Source: UMGS1370 sp963557065 (GTDB lineage: Bacteria; Bacillota; Clostridia; Lachnospirales; Lachnospiraceae). Taken from it: a stretch of DNA of 33,646 nt. The DNA lies in NCBI GenBank assembly GCA_963557065.1, contig CAUWCT010000019.1, positions 1-33,646 on the forward strand. Direction: 5' to 3'. Below the pieces are notes generated by a model, which was not told the origin of the DNA, ran no database searches, and was given only the letters and a program-made list of their open reading frames with translations. The first letter of the stretch is position 1. Every line of letters starts with the position of its first letter. Shown piece by piece: positions 1 to 9,689 of the stretch. Both the position numbers and the translations under genes were made by a program.

Positions 1-60
1 GATTTCTATGGACATTCATGTTTCTTTTGATTAAAGGGCTGTGAATGGTAACATTAAAAG

Positions 61-112
61 AGGGCTGATTGATGGCAACGGGGAAAATCCCTTGCCAAAT
101 CAGCCCTTTTTT
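61..112 (+). terminator. Rho-independent terminator upstream of parE
   Basis: The arm GGGCTGATT plus GGCAA (62-78) pairs with TTGCCAAATCAGCCC (92-106), with a small internal mismatch, and is followed by six T (107-112). It probably ends a transcript entering from the left of the window. Confidence 0.75.
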
Positions 113-121
113 GTGTATAAT
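92..121 (+). promoter_or_regulatory. Promoter of parE-parC, embedded in the terminator
   Basis: TTGCCA (92-97), an 18-bp spacer and a perfect TATAAT (116-121) precede parE. The -35 lies inside the 3' arm of the preceding terminator hairpin. Inferred from sequence only. Confidence 0.55.
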
Positions 122-197
122 GGAAAAGTCGGCGTTTTTTAGGGAAACCGGAAACACTGTGCCGATATGTGGAATTTATGATATATGGAGGGGCAGA

Positions 198-2117
198 ATG
201 GCTAGTACACAGTATAATGCAGACAGCATCACAGTCCTGGAAGGATTGGAAGCGGTCAGGAAACGGCCTGGCATGTATATTGGAGGCGTAGGGACAAAAG
301 GATTAAACCACCTGGTTTATGAGATTGTGGATAATGCAGTAGACGAGCATCTGGCAGGAGTATGCAGTCAGGTGTGGGTGACGCTGGAGGCAGACGGTTC
401 CTGTACAGTGAAAGACAATGGACGCGGTATTCCGGTAGGATTACATAAAAAAGGAGTTTCCGCTGCCAGAGTGGTATTTTCTACCCTTCATGCAGGCGGC
501 AAATTTGACAATCAGGCATATAAGACCAGCGGCGGACTTCATGGAGTGGGATCTTCAGTAGTAAGCGCGCTGTCAGAACGGATGGATGTGAAAATTTACC
601 GGGACGGATATATTCATCACGATGGATATGAACGGGGAGTTCCAGTGATCGATCTGGTAGACGGACTTCTTCCGACGATTGGAAGGACAAAAGAGACTGG
701 AACGGAGATTAATTTCCTTCCGGATAAAGAGATTTTTGAAAAAACCAGATTTAAGGCGGAATGGATTAAAAGCCGTCTGCACGAAACGGCTTACTTAAAT
801 CCAGGTCTTACATTAAATTATGAAAATAAACGCCCAGGGGAAGAAGAAAAGGTGGTTTTTTCAGAACCGGAGGGCATTACCGCTTATGTGAAAGCATTAA
901 ATATCGGAAAAACCCCGGTACATGATCCCATTTATTTCAAGGGAGTTTTGGATCGGGTAGAAGTGGAAGTGGCCATTCAGTTTGTAGACGCCTTTGAAGA
1001 AAATATTCTGGGCTTCTGCAACAATATTTTTACCCAGGAAGGGGGCACTCATTTAGTTGGATTTAAGACCAAATTTACGGCTTTGATCAACAGCTATGCA
1101 AAGGAACTGGGGATTTTAAAAGAAAAAGACGCCAACTTTACCGGGGCAGATACCAGAAACGGAATGACGGCAGTGATTGCAGTCAAACATCCGGATCCGA
1201 TTTTTGAGGGCCAGACCAAGACTAAGCTTGCCAGCGCAGACGCCACCAAGGCAGTGTTTACAGTAGCCGGAGATGAATTAGAACGGTATTTTGACCGGAA
1301 TTTAGAGGTGCTGAAAGCGGTAATTGCCTGTGCAGAAAAATCGGCTAAGATCCGCAGAGCAGAGGAAAAAGCAAAGACCAATATGCTGACCAAGTCCAGA
1401 TTCTCCTTTGACAGCAATGGGAAACTGGCCAACTGCGAGAGCCGGGACGCCTCCAGATGCGAGATTTTTATTGTGGAGGGAGATTCTGCAGGCGGTTCAG
1501 CAAAGACAGCCAGAGACCGGCAATTTCAGGCGATTCTTCCCATCCGGGGCAAGATTTTAAATGTAGAAAAAGCTTCTATGGACAAAGTGCTGGCAAATGC
1601 GGAAATCAAGACCATGATCAATGCGTTTGGCTGCGGATTTTCCGAAGGGTATGGAAATGATTTTGACATTGCAAAACTTCGCTATGACAAAATTATTCTG
1701 ATGACTGATGCGGATGTGGACGGAAGCCACATTGATACGCTGCTTTTGACTTTTTTATACCGGTTTATGCCGGAACTGATTTACAATGGTCATGTGTATA
1801 TTGCCATGCCGCCGCTGTTTAAAGTGGTTCCAAAGCGGGGAGAAGAGCAGTATCTTTATGATGAAAGGGAACTGGAGCGGTACCGCAGAACTCATACGGG
1901 GGAGTTTACCTTACAGCGTTATAAAGGTCTTGGTGAAATGGATCCGGAACAGCTTTGGGAGACCACCCTGGATCCGGAGCGGCGTGTGCTAAAGCAGGTA
2001 GAAATCGAGGATGCCCGTATGGCTTCTGAGATTACGGAAATGCTGATGGGAAGCGACGTACCGCCGAGAAGACAGTTTATCTACGAACACGCGGACGAAG
2101 CAGAAATTGATGCATAA
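198..2117 (+). CDS. parE: DNA topoisomerase IV subunit B (ParE; GyrB-like)
   Basis: ATPase subunit of a type IIA topoisomerase that decatenates or relaxes DNA together with the next gene product. The 639-residue protein has an N-terminal GHKL ATPase (Glu42 and Asn46 in EIVDNAVDE, DNGRGIP near 73-79, GGLHGVG near 112-118). A transducer domain follows, then a C-terminal Toprim domain with EGDSAGGSAK and the metal site DADVDG, and the closing RYKGLGEM segment. ATG 198 is chosen because GGAGGGG lies just upstream; an in-frame TTG at 69 would start inside the terminator and has no ribosome site. Eleven bases separate it from parC, so the two form an operon. The length fits ParE or short GyrB. It is called ParE because its partner lacks a GyrA box; some residues (KILNVEKA, YKTSGG) are GyrB-like, so a gyrB label remains possible. 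Confidence 0.85.
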   Translation: MASTQYNADSITVLEGLEAVRKRPGMYIGGVGTKGLNHLVYEIVDNAVDEHLAGVCSQVWVTLEADGSCTVKDNGRGIPVGLHKKGVSAARVVFSTLHAGGKFDNQAYKTSGGLHGVGSSVVSALSERMDVKIYRDGYIHHDGYERGVPVIDLVDGLLPTIGRTKETGTEINFLPDKEIFEKTRFKAEWIKSRLHETAYLNPGLTLNYENKRPGEEEKVVFSEPEGITAYVKALNIGKTPVHDPIYFKGVLDRVEVEVAIQFVDAFEENILGFCNNIFTQEGGTHLVGFKTKFTALINSYAKELGILKEKDANFTGADTRNGMTAVIAVKHPDPIFEGQTKTKLASADATKAVFTVAGDELERYFDRNLEVLKAVIACAEKSAKIRRAEEKAKTNMLTKSRFSFDSNGKLANCESRDASRCEIFIVEGDSAGGSAKTARDRQFQAILPIRGKILNVEKASMDKVLANAEIKTMINAFGCGFSEGYGNDFDIAKLRYDKIILMTDADVDGSHIDTLLLTFLYRFMPELIYNGHVYIAMPPLFKVVPKRGEEQYLYDERELERYRRTHTGEFTLQRYKGLGEMDPEQLWETTLDPERRVLKQVEIEDARMASEITEMLMGSDVPPRRQFIYEHADEAEIDA

Positions 2118-2128
2118 GGGAGAGTACC

Positions 2129-4363
2129 ATGGCGGAAAAGATTATTAAAACCGAATATTCAGAAGAGATGCAGAGAAGTTACATGAATTATTCCATGAGC
2201 GTGATTACGGCCAGGGCGATTCCGGATGCCAGGGACGGCTTAAAACCGGTTCAGCGCCGCGTGCTTTACGACATGAGCGAACTGCATTTAAATCACGACA
2301 AGCCCCATCGAAAGTCGGCACGTATTGTAGGCGATACCATGGGTAAATACCATCCTCATGGCGACAGTTCCATTTATGAAACTCTGGTGGTACTGTCTCA
2401 GGAATTTAAAAAGGGAATGGCCTTAGTAGACGGCCATGGAAACTTTGGTTCTATTGAAGGGGATGGGGCTGCGGCCATGCGTTATACCGAGGCCAGATTA
2501 AAAAAGTTTGCAGAAGAAGTCTATTTAAAGGATTTAGACAAAACCGTTGCCTTTGTTCCCAACTACGACGAGACGGAAAAAGAGCCGGAAGTTCTTCCGG
2601 TTCGGGTTCCCAATCTGCTAATCAATGGATCAGAGGGCATTGCGGTCGGCATGAGTACCAGCATTCCGCCTCATAACTTAGGAGAAGTAACGGACCTGGT
2701 AAAAGCCTACATTGACAATCCGGATCTTTCCATAGAAGATATGTTGGAACTGATGCCGGGACCGGATTTTCCCACAGGAGGCATTATTGCCAATAAAAAG
2801 GACCTTTTGTCCATTTATGAAACCGGAACCGGAAAGATCAAGCTTCGGGGAAAAATGGAAGTCGAACTTGGCAAGCGGCGGGCAGATAAAGACAAGTTAG
2901 TCATTACCCAGATTCCCTATACCATGATTGGGGCAGGGATTAATAAATTCCTGATGGACATTGCAGATCTGGTAGAAAGCAAAAAACTGCCGGATGTGGT
3001 AGATATTTCCAACCAGTCCAATAAAGAAGGAATCCGCATTGTCCTGGAATTAAAAAAAGATGCGGATATTGAAAAAATCCGGAATATTCTCTATAAAAAG
3101 ACCAAGCTGGAGGATACTTTCGGCGTCAATATGCTGGCCATTGCGGGGGGACGGCCGGAAACCTTAAATCTTCGGGGGATTCTAAAGAATTTCCTGGATT
3201 TCCAGTACGAAACCATCCACAAAAAGTACAATGTCCTGCTGCAGAAGGAACTGGACAAAAAGGAAGTGCAGGAAGGCTTAATCAAGGCCTGCGATGTCAT
3301 TGACTTAATTATTGCCATTCTCAGAGGATCTAAGAATCTAAAAGACGCAAAAGCCTGTCTGATGGAAGGAGATACGTCAAAGATCACATTTAAAGTGCCT
3401 GGATTTGAAGAAGATGCCAGAAAGCTTCATTTTACAGAGCGTCAGGCGTCGGCGATTCTGGAGATGCGCCTTTACAAATTAATCGGTCTGGAAATTCTGG
3501 CTCTGGAAAAGGAACACCGGGAAACTCTTCGTAAGATTAAAGAATATACCGAGATTTTAAACAGCCGCGCCAAAATGGATCAGGTGATCAAACACGATCT
3601 GGATCACATTAAAGAAGAGTTTGCTCTTCCGAGAAAGACCCGGATTGAGGACGGCAAAGAAGCTGTTTACATCGAGGAACCTGTCCAGGTAAGAGACGTG
3701 GTCTTTGTAATGGATCGGTTTGGTTATTGTAAGATTCTGGATAAATCAGTCTACGACAAGAACCAGGAGACGGTTGAAACAGAAAATACGTATATTGTGC
3801 CTTGCAGGACCGATGATAAGATCTGTATGTTTACCGATACCGGCAATCTCCATCAGATTAAGGTATCCGATATTCCGGCAGGAAAACTGCGGGATAAAGG
3901 TACGCCAGCAGAAAACGTAAGCAAATTTGACGGAGGAAAAGAGGAAATCATATACCTGACCTGTACAGCGGACATAAAAGGTAAAAATCTGATTTTCGCG
4001 ACCCGTATGGGGATGGTAAAACAGGTTCCGTCTGAAGAATTTGAGACCAACAACCGTCTGGTGGCATCGACAAAGCTGCAGGAAAATGATAAGATTGCTG
4101 TCATTGTTCCAGTTGAAGGACAGACCGACGTGGTATTGCAGACCAGCAGCGGAGTATTTTTAAGATTTTTAACAGAAGAGATTTCTGTAATGAAGAAAAA
4201 CTCCAGAGGTGTCAGAGGTATTAAGCTGGCAGATGGAGAAGAGTTGGAAAAATTGTACCTGATAGGGGAAGACCCCATTATTATTTATAAGAAAAAAGAA
4301 GTTCATTTAAACCGTCTGAAAATGGCAAAACGGGATGGAAAGGGAAGTAAGGTTCGGCTGTAG
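2129..4363 (+). CDS. parC: DNA topoisomerase IV subunit A (ParC; GyrA-like)
   Basis: DNA-cleaving subunit of the type IIA topoisomerase, partner of the preceding ATPase. It has 744 residues. The winged-helix breakage domain carries the active Tyr119 (AAMRYTEAR). The quinolone-determining segment HPHGDSSIYE puts Ser80 and Glu84 at the same numbers as in E. coli ParC and keeps the sensitive-type residues. A coiled-coil tower follows, then a shortened C-terminal beta-pinwheel from about residue 500. No QRRGGKG-type GyrA box is seen in the first blade; only a KRDGKGSKVR tail at the extreme C-terminus vaguely resembles it. That absence is the main reason for preferring ParC over GyrA. GGGAGAG upstream of ATG 2129 is the ribosome site. 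Confidence 0.85.
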   Translation: MAEKIIKTEYSEEMQRSYMNYSMSVITARAIPDARDGLKPVQRRVLYDMSELHLNHDKPHRKSARIVGDTMGKYHPHGDSSIYETLVVLSQEFKKGMALVDGHGNFGSIEGDGAAAMRYTEARLKKFAEEVYLKDLDKTVAFVPNYDETEKEPEVLPVRVPNLLINGSEGIAVGMSTSIPPHNLGEVTDLVKAYIDNPDLSIEDMLELMPGPDFPTGGIIANKKDLLSIYETGTGKIKLRGKMEVELGKRRADKDKLVITQIPYTMIGAGINKFLMDIADLVESKKLPDVVDISNQSNKEGIRIVLELKKDADIEKIRNILYKKTKLEDTFGVNMLAIAGGRPETLNLRGILKNFLDFQYETIHKKYNVLLQKELDKKEVQEGLIKACDVIDLIIAILRGSKNLKDAKACLMEGDTSKITFKVPGFEEDARKLHFTERQASAILEMRLYKLIGLEILALEKEHRETLRKIKEYTEILNSRAKMDQVIKHDLDHIKEEFALPRKTRIEDGKEAVYIEEPVQVRDVVFVMDRFGYCKILDKSVYDKNQETVETENTYIVPCRTDDKICMFTDTGNLHQIKVSDIPAGKLRDKGTPAENVSKFDGGKEEIIYLTCTADIKGKNLIFATRMGMVKQVPSEEFETNNRLVASTKLQENDKIAVIVPVEGQTDVVLQTSSGVFLRFLTEEISVMKKNSRGVRGIKLADGEELEKLYLIGEDPIIIYKKKEVHLNRLKMAKRDGKGSKVRL

Positions 4364-4387
4364 AAAGTCTTCCACAGAAAGACTTTT
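4364..4387 (+). terminator. Weak terminator-like hairpin after parC
   Basis: AAAGTCT (4364-4370) pairs with AGACTTT (4380-4386), ending in a short T run directly after the parC stop. The stem is short and A/T-rich, so termination may be incomplete. Confidence 0.4.
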
Positions 4388-4408
4388 GTCCGTCCTGCAA
4401 AATAATCC

Positions 4409-4437
4409 TTGCAATTTTCCCAGGTTTGGTATAGGAT
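4409..4437 (+). promoter_or_regulatory. Promoter of asd
   Basis: TTGCAA (4409-4414), a 17-bp spacer and TAGGAT (4432-4437) lie 43 bp before the asd start. The leader would be about 40 nt, too short for a lysine riboswitch or T-box. Confidence 0.5.
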
Positions 4438-4480
4438 AAAAACCATGTAAGAAAACCAATACGTGAGGAGAGAAAAAGCT

Positions 4481-5566
4481 ATGGAAAAGAAGTTGAGAGT
4501 CGGCATTTTAGGAGCTACCGGTATGGTTGGACAGAGATTCATCGCTTTATTGGAAAATCATCCCTGGTATGAGGTTGTTACGGTGGCAGCCAGCGCCCGT
4601 TCCGCGGGAAAAACATACGAAGAGGCAGTTGGAGATAACTGGAAGATGGATACTCCTATGCCGGAAGCTGTAAAAAATCTGGTGGTCATGAACGTAAATG
4701 AAGTGGAAGAAGTAGCGGCAGGAGTGGACTTTGTGTTCAGCGCAGTCAATATGTCAAAGGACGAGATTAAGGCGATTGAAGAAGAGTATGCGAAAACAGA
4801 GACCCCTGTAGTATCCAACAACAGTGCTCACAGATGGACTCCGGACGTTCCCATGGTAGTGCCGGAGATCAATCCGGAGCATTTTGACGTGATTGAATTC
4901 CAGAAACAGAGACTGGGAACGAAGCGCGGATTTATTGCAGTAAAACCCAACTGCTCCATCCAGAGCTATGCGCCGGTTCTCACTGCATGGAAGGAATTTG
5001 AGCCATACGAAGTTGTGGCAACCACTTATCAGGCCATTTCCGGAGCTGGAAAGACCTTTAAGGACTGGCCGGAGATGGCAGGAAACATTATTCCCTTTAT
5101 CAGCGGCGAGGAAGAAAAGAGCGAACAGGAGCCTTTGCGTATCTGGGGTAAGATCGAAGACGGCGTGATTGTAAAAGCCAAAGAGCCGGTTATTACCTGC
5201 CAGTGCATCCGCGTACCGGTATTAAACGGCCATACGGCTGCTGTATTTGTAAAATTCAGAAAGAAGCCAACCAAAGAGCAGCTGATTGAAGCGATCAGAA
5301 GCTTTAAAGGACTTCCACAGGAACTGAAGCTTCCCAGCGCTCCGGAGCATTTTATGCAGTATTTAGAAGAAGACAACCGTCCTCAGGTCAGCCTGGATGT
5401 GGATTTTGAAAACGGCATGGGCGTATCCGTAGGCCGTTTAAGAGAAGATACGGTTTACGATTACAAGTTTGTGGGGCTGTCCCACAATACCGTAAGGGGT
5501 GCTGCAGGCGGCGCAGTTTTGTGCGCAGAACTTCTGACTGCAAAGGGATATATTCAGGCCAGGTAA
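4481..5566 (+). CDS. asd: Aspartate-semialdehyde dehydrogenase
   Basis: Reduces L-aspartyl phosphate to L-aspartate semialdehyde with NADPH, the branch point to lysine/diaminopimelate, threonine and methionine. The 361-residue cytosolic protein shows the N-terminal dinucleotide motif GATGMVGQRF (11-20), the catalytic Cys158 in PNCSIQ, and Arg244 and His251 in CIRVPVLNGHT. Motifs such as NNSAHRW and VPEINPEH belong to the archaeal/fungal-like branch of the family rather than the classic E. coli branch. ATG 4481 follows GAGGAG at 4465-4470; an upstream GTG at 4463 overlaps that ribosome site and is rejected. galM follows after 29 bp without a visible terminator, so the two may share a transcript. 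Confidence 0.93.
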   Translation: MEKKLRVGILGATGMVGQRFIALLENHPWYEVVTVAASARSAGKTYEEAVGDNWKMDTPMPEAVKNLVVMNVNEVEEVAAGVDFVFSAVNMSKDEIKAIEEEYAKTETPVVSNNSAHRWTPDVPMVVPEINPEHFDVIEFQKQRLGTKRGFIAVKPNCSIQSYAPVLTAWKEFEPYEVVATTYQAISGAGKTFKDWPEMAGNIIPFISGEEEKSEQEPLRIWGKIEDGVIVKAKEPVITCQCIRVPVLNGHTAAVFVKFRKKPTKEQLIEAIRSFKGLPQELKLPSAPEHFMQYLEEDNRPQVSLDVDFENGMGVSVGRLREDTVYDYKFVGLSHNTVRGAAGGAVLCAELLTAKGYIQAR

Positions 5567-5595
5567 ATTCAGAGGGAAGAAAAGGGGAATACAAA

Positions 5596-6660
5596 ATGGC
5601 AGTAAAAAAAGAGTTTTACGGAACAATGCCGGACGGAAAAGAAGTAGACTGTTATACACTTACCAATGGAAACGGCACATCGGCCAGCTTTCTGACTTTA
5701 GGAGGCATCTGGACCACCATGCTGGTAAAAGATAAAAACGGCCAGTTCGGAGACGTGGTTTTAGGTTACGACACCCTGGAAAACAACATCAAAAATCCGC
5801 CTCATTTCGGCGCACCTATCGGCCGCAACGCCAACCGGATCGGCGGTGCAGAGTTTACCTTAAACGGAAAAACCTATCAATTAGAAAAAAACAACGCAGG
5901 GGTAAATAACCTTCACAGCGCGCCGGATTTGTACCGCAATCGGGTGTGGGATGCAGTTGCAGAAGAGACGGCTCTGGGAAGCCGGGTGACGTTTTCCCTG
6001 TTTAGCCCGGATGGCGATCAGGGATACCCCGGAAACGCAGATATTGCCATCAGCTATACGTTAACCGATGATGATAGCCTGATTTTAAATTATCGGATGA
6101 CTTCTGATGCAGATACCATTGCCAATTTTACCAATCACAGCTATTTTAACCTGGCTGGCCATGACTGTCCGGATATTCTGGATCAGGAAGTGTGGATCGA
6201 TGCAGACTTTTATACTCCTGCAGACGATACTTCTATTCCAACCGGAGAGATTGCGCCGGTAGCGGGAACCGCAATGGATTTTACCTCTTTAAAGCCAATC
6301 GGAAAAGATATTGATTCTGACTTTTCGGCAGTGGTTCAGGGAAAAGGATTTGACCATAACTGGGTGCTGAATCATCCGGAAGGGGAATTGTCTCTCTGCG
6401 CAAAAGCAGTGGACCCCAAATCCGGAAGGGGAATGGAAGTATATACCGATCTTCCGGGCGTTCAGTTTTACACTGCGAATTTTCTGACAGGAGAGGTGCC
6501 TGGAAAAGGAGGAGCTGTGTATGGTCCGCGCCATGGATATTGCTTTGAAACTCAGTATTTTCCGGATGCGGTCAACAAACCGGAATTTCCATCTCCCATA
6601 TTAAAAGCAGGAAAGGAATATAATACCACTACAGTATACAAGTTTTTCGCGGTCGTTTAG
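5596..6660 (+). CDS. galM: Aldose 1-epimerase (mutarotase)
   Basis: Interconverts alpha and beta anomers of galactose or glucose and so feeds the Leloir pathway. The 354-residue cytosolic protein carries GRNANRI (76-82), the NNLH histidine (His107), the catalytic His181 in TNHSYFNLAGH, and the C-terminal general-base glutamate in CFETQYFPD. ATG 5596 is preceded by a purine-rich AAAGGGG site; the in-frame GTG at 5521 lies inside asd and is rejected. No other galactose genes are nearby, so the substrate is not fixed by context. It sits between asd and a strong terminator, as the last gene of its unit. Confidence 0.92.
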   Translation: MAVKKEFYGTMPDGKEVDCYTLTNGNGTSASFLTLGGIWTTMLVKDKNGQFGDVVLGYDTLENNIKNPPHFGAPIGRNANRIGGAEFTLNGKTYQLEKNNAGVNNLHSAPDLYRNRVWDAVAEETALGSRVTFSLFSPDGDQGYPGNADIAISYTLTDDDSLILNYRMTSDADTIANFTNHSYFNLAGHDCPDILDQEVWIDADFYTPADDTSIPTGEIAPVAGTAMDFTSLKPIGKDIDSDFSAVVQGKGFDHNWVLNHPEGELSLCAKAVDPKSGRGMEVYTDLPGVQFYTANFLTGEVPGKGGAVYGPRHGYCFETQYFPDAVNKPEFPSPILKAGKEYNTTTVYKFFAVV

Positions 6661-6724
6661 GCTGGCAGGAAGATACGCTGTTTAAAGGGCTGCGGTATTT
6701 TACAGAAGAACAGCAGGCAAAAGA

Positions 6725-6773
6725 GGGCTGTGGCAGAGGAGATGTTTGATTTTCCTGCCACAGCCTGCCTTTT
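6725..6773 (+). terminator. Terminator after galM
   Basis: An 11-bp perfect stem, GGCTGTGGCAG (6726-6736) with CTGCCACAGCC (6755-6765), encloses an 18-nt loop and is followed by a short T run (6770-6773). Confidence 0.75.
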
Positions 6774-6799
6774 GACATAGTTACAACCTGGAGGAACAA

Positions 6800-7690
6800 A
6801 TGAACTTAAATAAAGAACGTACAACCAAACTATTAGCCGGAGCAGGATTGATTCTTACTACCATTATCTGGGGCGGCGCATTTGTGGTAATGAAAAATTC
6901 TGTAGATTTAATTCCGCCAAGCTATTTGCTGGCGCTGCGTTTTTCTATTGCATCAATCTGCATGCTGGCAGTATTCTGGCCTCAGAATAAAGGGATGGAC
7001 AAGAAAGATATCCGGTATGGCGTGATTCTAGGTATCTTTCTTTTTCTCAGTTATATTTTTCAGACCTATGGCTTAAAATATACCACTGCCAGTAAAAATG
7101 CGTTTATTACTACGCTTTATGTGATTATTGTACCCTTTCTTCACTGGGCGTTTAATCACAAAAAACCTTCTGGACGAAACTTAGGAGCTGCGGTTCTGGC
7201 AGTGTTTGGTCTGGCACTTTTGTCATTAGAGGGAGAGACAGGGATTAACCTGGGAGATTTTCTGACCCTGATTTGCGGTATTTTCTTTGCAGTCCATATT
7301 GTGTTTATTGACCGTTACACAAAAGATCACAGTCCGGTCCGTCTTACCACCGTACAGATGTTCACAGCAGCCATTCTTGGCTGGCTTTTGGCTCCGGTTG
7401 CAGACGGAAAGCTGAATCTTGGCATTTTAAACACAGATTTGATTTTAGGGCTTTTGTACCTTGGCATTTTCAGCACCATGATTGGGTTTTTGCTGCAAAA
7501 TGTAGGGCAGAAGTATTTGTCCCCCAACACTTCATCTATCCTGCTGTCTTTTGAGTCTGTGTTCGGCCTGGTTTTTTCGGTCATTTTTCTGGGAGATCCG
7601 GTTACGGCAAAGCTTTTGGCAGGATGTATGCTGATGTTTGGCGCAGTGATTCTTTCAGAGTATAAGCCTAAAAAGAGCAAGGAGGAATAG
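6800..7690 (+). CDS. DMT/EamA-family transporter
   Basis: An integral membrane protein of 296 residues with about ten hydrophobic segments arranged as two EamA repeats, the layout of drug/metabolite transporters. Visible signatures are IIWGGAFVVMK in the first helix and, in the second repeat, SSILLSFESVFG followed by LLAGCMLMFGAVILSE. Family members export amino acids, metabolites or drugs; the substrate cannot be read from this sequence. ATG 6800 has a good ribosome site (GGAGG, 6790-6794). The stop is one base before the topB ATG, so it heads the operon with topB and the hexapeptide gene. No convincing promoter lies between the galM terminator and this gene. Confidence 0.87.
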   Translation: MNLNKERTTKLLAGAGLILTTIIWGGAFVVMKNSVDLIPPSYLLALRFSIASICMLAVFWPQNKGMDKKDIRYGVILGIFLFLSYIFQTYGLKYTTASKNAFITTLYVIIVPFLHWAFNHKKPSGRNLGAAVLAVFGLALLSLEGETGINLGDFLTLICGIFFAVHIVFIDRYTKDHSPVRLTTVQMFTAAILGWLLAPVADGKLNLGILNTDLILGLLYLGIFSTMIGFLLQNVGQKYLSPNTSSILLSFESVFGLVFSVIFLGDPVTAKLLAGCMLMFGAVILSEYKPKKSKEE

Positions 7691-7691
7691 A

Positions 7692-9680
7692 ATGGGAAAA
7701 TCCCTGTTTATTGCGGAGAAACCCAGCGTGGCCCAGGAATTTGCCAATGCATTGAAAGTCGGAGGAAGGAAAAAAGACGGCTATATTGAGTCGGAAACTT
7801 CTATAGTAACCTGGTGCGTCGGCCATCTGGTGACCATGAGTTATCCGGAAGCCTATGATATCCGGTATAAAAAATGGAGTCTGGAGACGCTTCCCTTTTT
7901 GCCAAAAGAATTTCGGTATCAGGTGATTGACGGGGTGGCAAAACAGTTTAAAATCGTAAGCGGACTTTTAAACCGGGCCGATGTGGAAACCATTTATGTC
8001 TGTACAGACTCCGGACGGGAGGGGGAGTACATTTACCGTCTGGTCGAGCAGATGGCCGGGGTAAAAGGAAAGATAAGGAAGCGGGTGTGGATTGATTCCC
8101 AGACAGAAGAGGAGATCCTGCGGGGAATTCGTGAAGCAAAGGATCTGTCGGAGTACGACAATCTGTCTGCTTCCGCTTACCTGCGGGCAAAAGAAGATTA
8201 CCTGATGGGAATTAATTTTTCCAGAGTTTTGACGTTAAAGTACGGACAGACTCTGTCTACCCTTTTAAAAAGCAAATATACAGTTATTTCCGTAGGCCGC
8301 GTCATGACCTGTGTTTTGGGAATGGTGGTGAGAAGGGAGCGGGAAATCAGAGAGTTTGTAAAGACTCCGTTTTATCGGGTCGTGGGAAATTTTTCTTTGC
8401 CGTTTTCTTCTTCGTTTACAATGGAAGGCGAATGGAAGGCAGTAGAAGGTTCCAGCTATCATAAATCCCCTCTTTTATATAAGGACAATGGATTTAAAGA
8501 AAAAAAGGATGCCCAGGCCCTCATTGACAGGCTGACCGGCCCGGCGCCCATGGAAGGAGTTTTAGCAGGTTTTGAGCGAAAAAAGGAGACGAAAAATCCT
8601 CCCCTTCTCTACAATCTGGCAGAACTTCAAAATGACTGCTCCAAACTGTTTAAAATCAGTCCCGATGAGACGTTAAAAATTGTTCAGGAATTGTATGAGA
8701 AAAAGTTGGTGACTTATCCAAGAACCGATGCCAGGGTGCTTTCTACGGCAGTGGCAAAAGAGATTGGGAGAAATATAGGAGGGCTGAAATCCTATGGTCC
8801 AATGGCAGACTTTGCCCAGGAGATTCTTTCTCAGACGGCCTATAAAGGAATTGGAAAGACCCGTTATACCAATGATAAACAGATTACGGATCACTATGCC
8901 ATTATCCCTACAGGGCAGGGCTTCGGGGCCCTGCGATCAGTCAATCCTCTGGCGGAAAAGGTATATCAGCTGATCTGCAGACGGTTTCTCAGTATTTTCT
9001 ATCCCCCGGCGGTTTATCAGAAATACAGTCTGGATATGAAACGGCTGGACGAGCATTTTTTTGCATCTGTAAAAGTCCTGGAGTCGGAAGGGTATTTGAA
9101 AGTAACAGGAAAAGGGAATGATAAGGGAACAGAAAAGGTTCTGGATCAGGATACAGAAATTTTAAAAAATCTGAAAAAGGGAATGACGCTGGAACTTACA
9201 TCCATGGCAATCAAAGAAGGGGAGACTTCTCCGCCCAAGCGCTACACATCCGGCTCCATGATTCTGGCTATGGAAAACGCAGGGCAACTGATCGAGGATG
9301 AAGAACTCCGCGCCCAGATCAAAGGAAGCGGAATCGGAACCAGTGCCACCAGAGCTGAGATATTAAAAAAACTGGTCAGCATCAAATATCTGGCGCTGAA
9401 TAAGAAAACCCAGGTCATTACGCCTACGCTGTTAGGAGAACTGATCTTTGATGTGGTGGCCGCTTCCATACGCCAGCTTTTAAATCCGGAACTGACTGCC
9501 AGCTGGGAAAAGGGACTGACCTATGTGGCAGAGGGAAGTATTACATCAGACGAATACATGGAAAAGTTAGAGAGGTTTGTAGCAGGGCGGACATACGGGG
9601 TTATGAACCTTCAAAATCAATATGTGCTGCGGGAGTGTTTTGACAAAGATGCAGTATATTATAAGCAGTTGGGGAAATAG
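7692..9680 (+). CDS. topB: DNA topoisomerase III (type IA)
   Basis: Type IA topoisomerase that passes single strands and resolves recombination or replication intermediates. It has 662 residues, close to E. coli TopB. The Toprim domain starts with FIAEKPSVAQEF and contains TDSGREGE (105-112). The catalytic tyrosine is Tyr342 in TYPRTDAR. The region near KGSGIGTSATRAEIL is typical of the family. No C-terminal four-cysteine zinc fingers are present. A ribosome site (AAGGAGG) overlaps the end of the upstream transporter. TopB copies also occur on integrative elements, but this one sits in a compact housekeeping-like operon without mobility genes. Confidence 0.93.
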   Translation: MGKSLFIAEKPSVAQEFANALKVGGRKKDGYIESETSIVTWCVGHLVTMSYPEAYDIRYKKWSLETLPFLPKEFRYQVIDGVAKQFKIVSGLLNRADVETIYVCTDSGREGEYIYRLVEQMAGVKGKIRKRVWIDSQTEEEILRGIREAKDLSEYDNLSASAYLRAKEDYLMGINFSRVLTLKYGQTLSTLLKSKYTVISVGRVMTCVLGMVVRREREIREFVKTPFYRVVGNFSLPFSSSFTMEGEWKAVEGSSYHKSPLLYKDNGFKEKKDAQALIDRLTGPAPMEGVLAGFERKKETKNPPLLYNLAELQNDCSKLFKISPDETLKIVQELYEKKLVTYPRTDARVLSTAVAKEIGRNIGGLKSYGPMADFAQEILSQTAYKGIGKTRYTNDKQITDHYAIIPTGQGFGALRSVNPLAEKVYQLICRRFLSIFYPPAVYQKYSLDMKRLDEHFFASVKVLESEGYLKVTGKGNDKGTEKVLDQDTEILKNLKKGMTLELTSMAIKEGETSPPKRYTSGSMILAMENAGQLIEDEELRAQIKGSGIGTSATRAEILKKLVSIKYLALNKKTQVITPTLLGELIFDVVAASIRQLLNPELTASWEKGLTYVAEGSITSDEYMEKLERFVAGRTYGVMNLQNQYVLRECFDKDAVYYKQLGK

Positions 9681-9689
9681 GAGGTCATT

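Noticed and set aside
69..197. N-terminal extension of ParE from a TTG at 69
   Set aside because: It starts inside a terminator and promoter, has no ribosome site, and conserved ParE sequence begins just after ATG 198.
4438..4480. Lysine riboswitch or T-box before asd
   Set aside because: The leader is about 40 nt and shows no conserved elements.
6772..6777. Perfect TTGACA before the EamA transporter
   Set aside because: It lies only 23 bases before the start codon, so a -10 would fall on the ribosome site and ATG.
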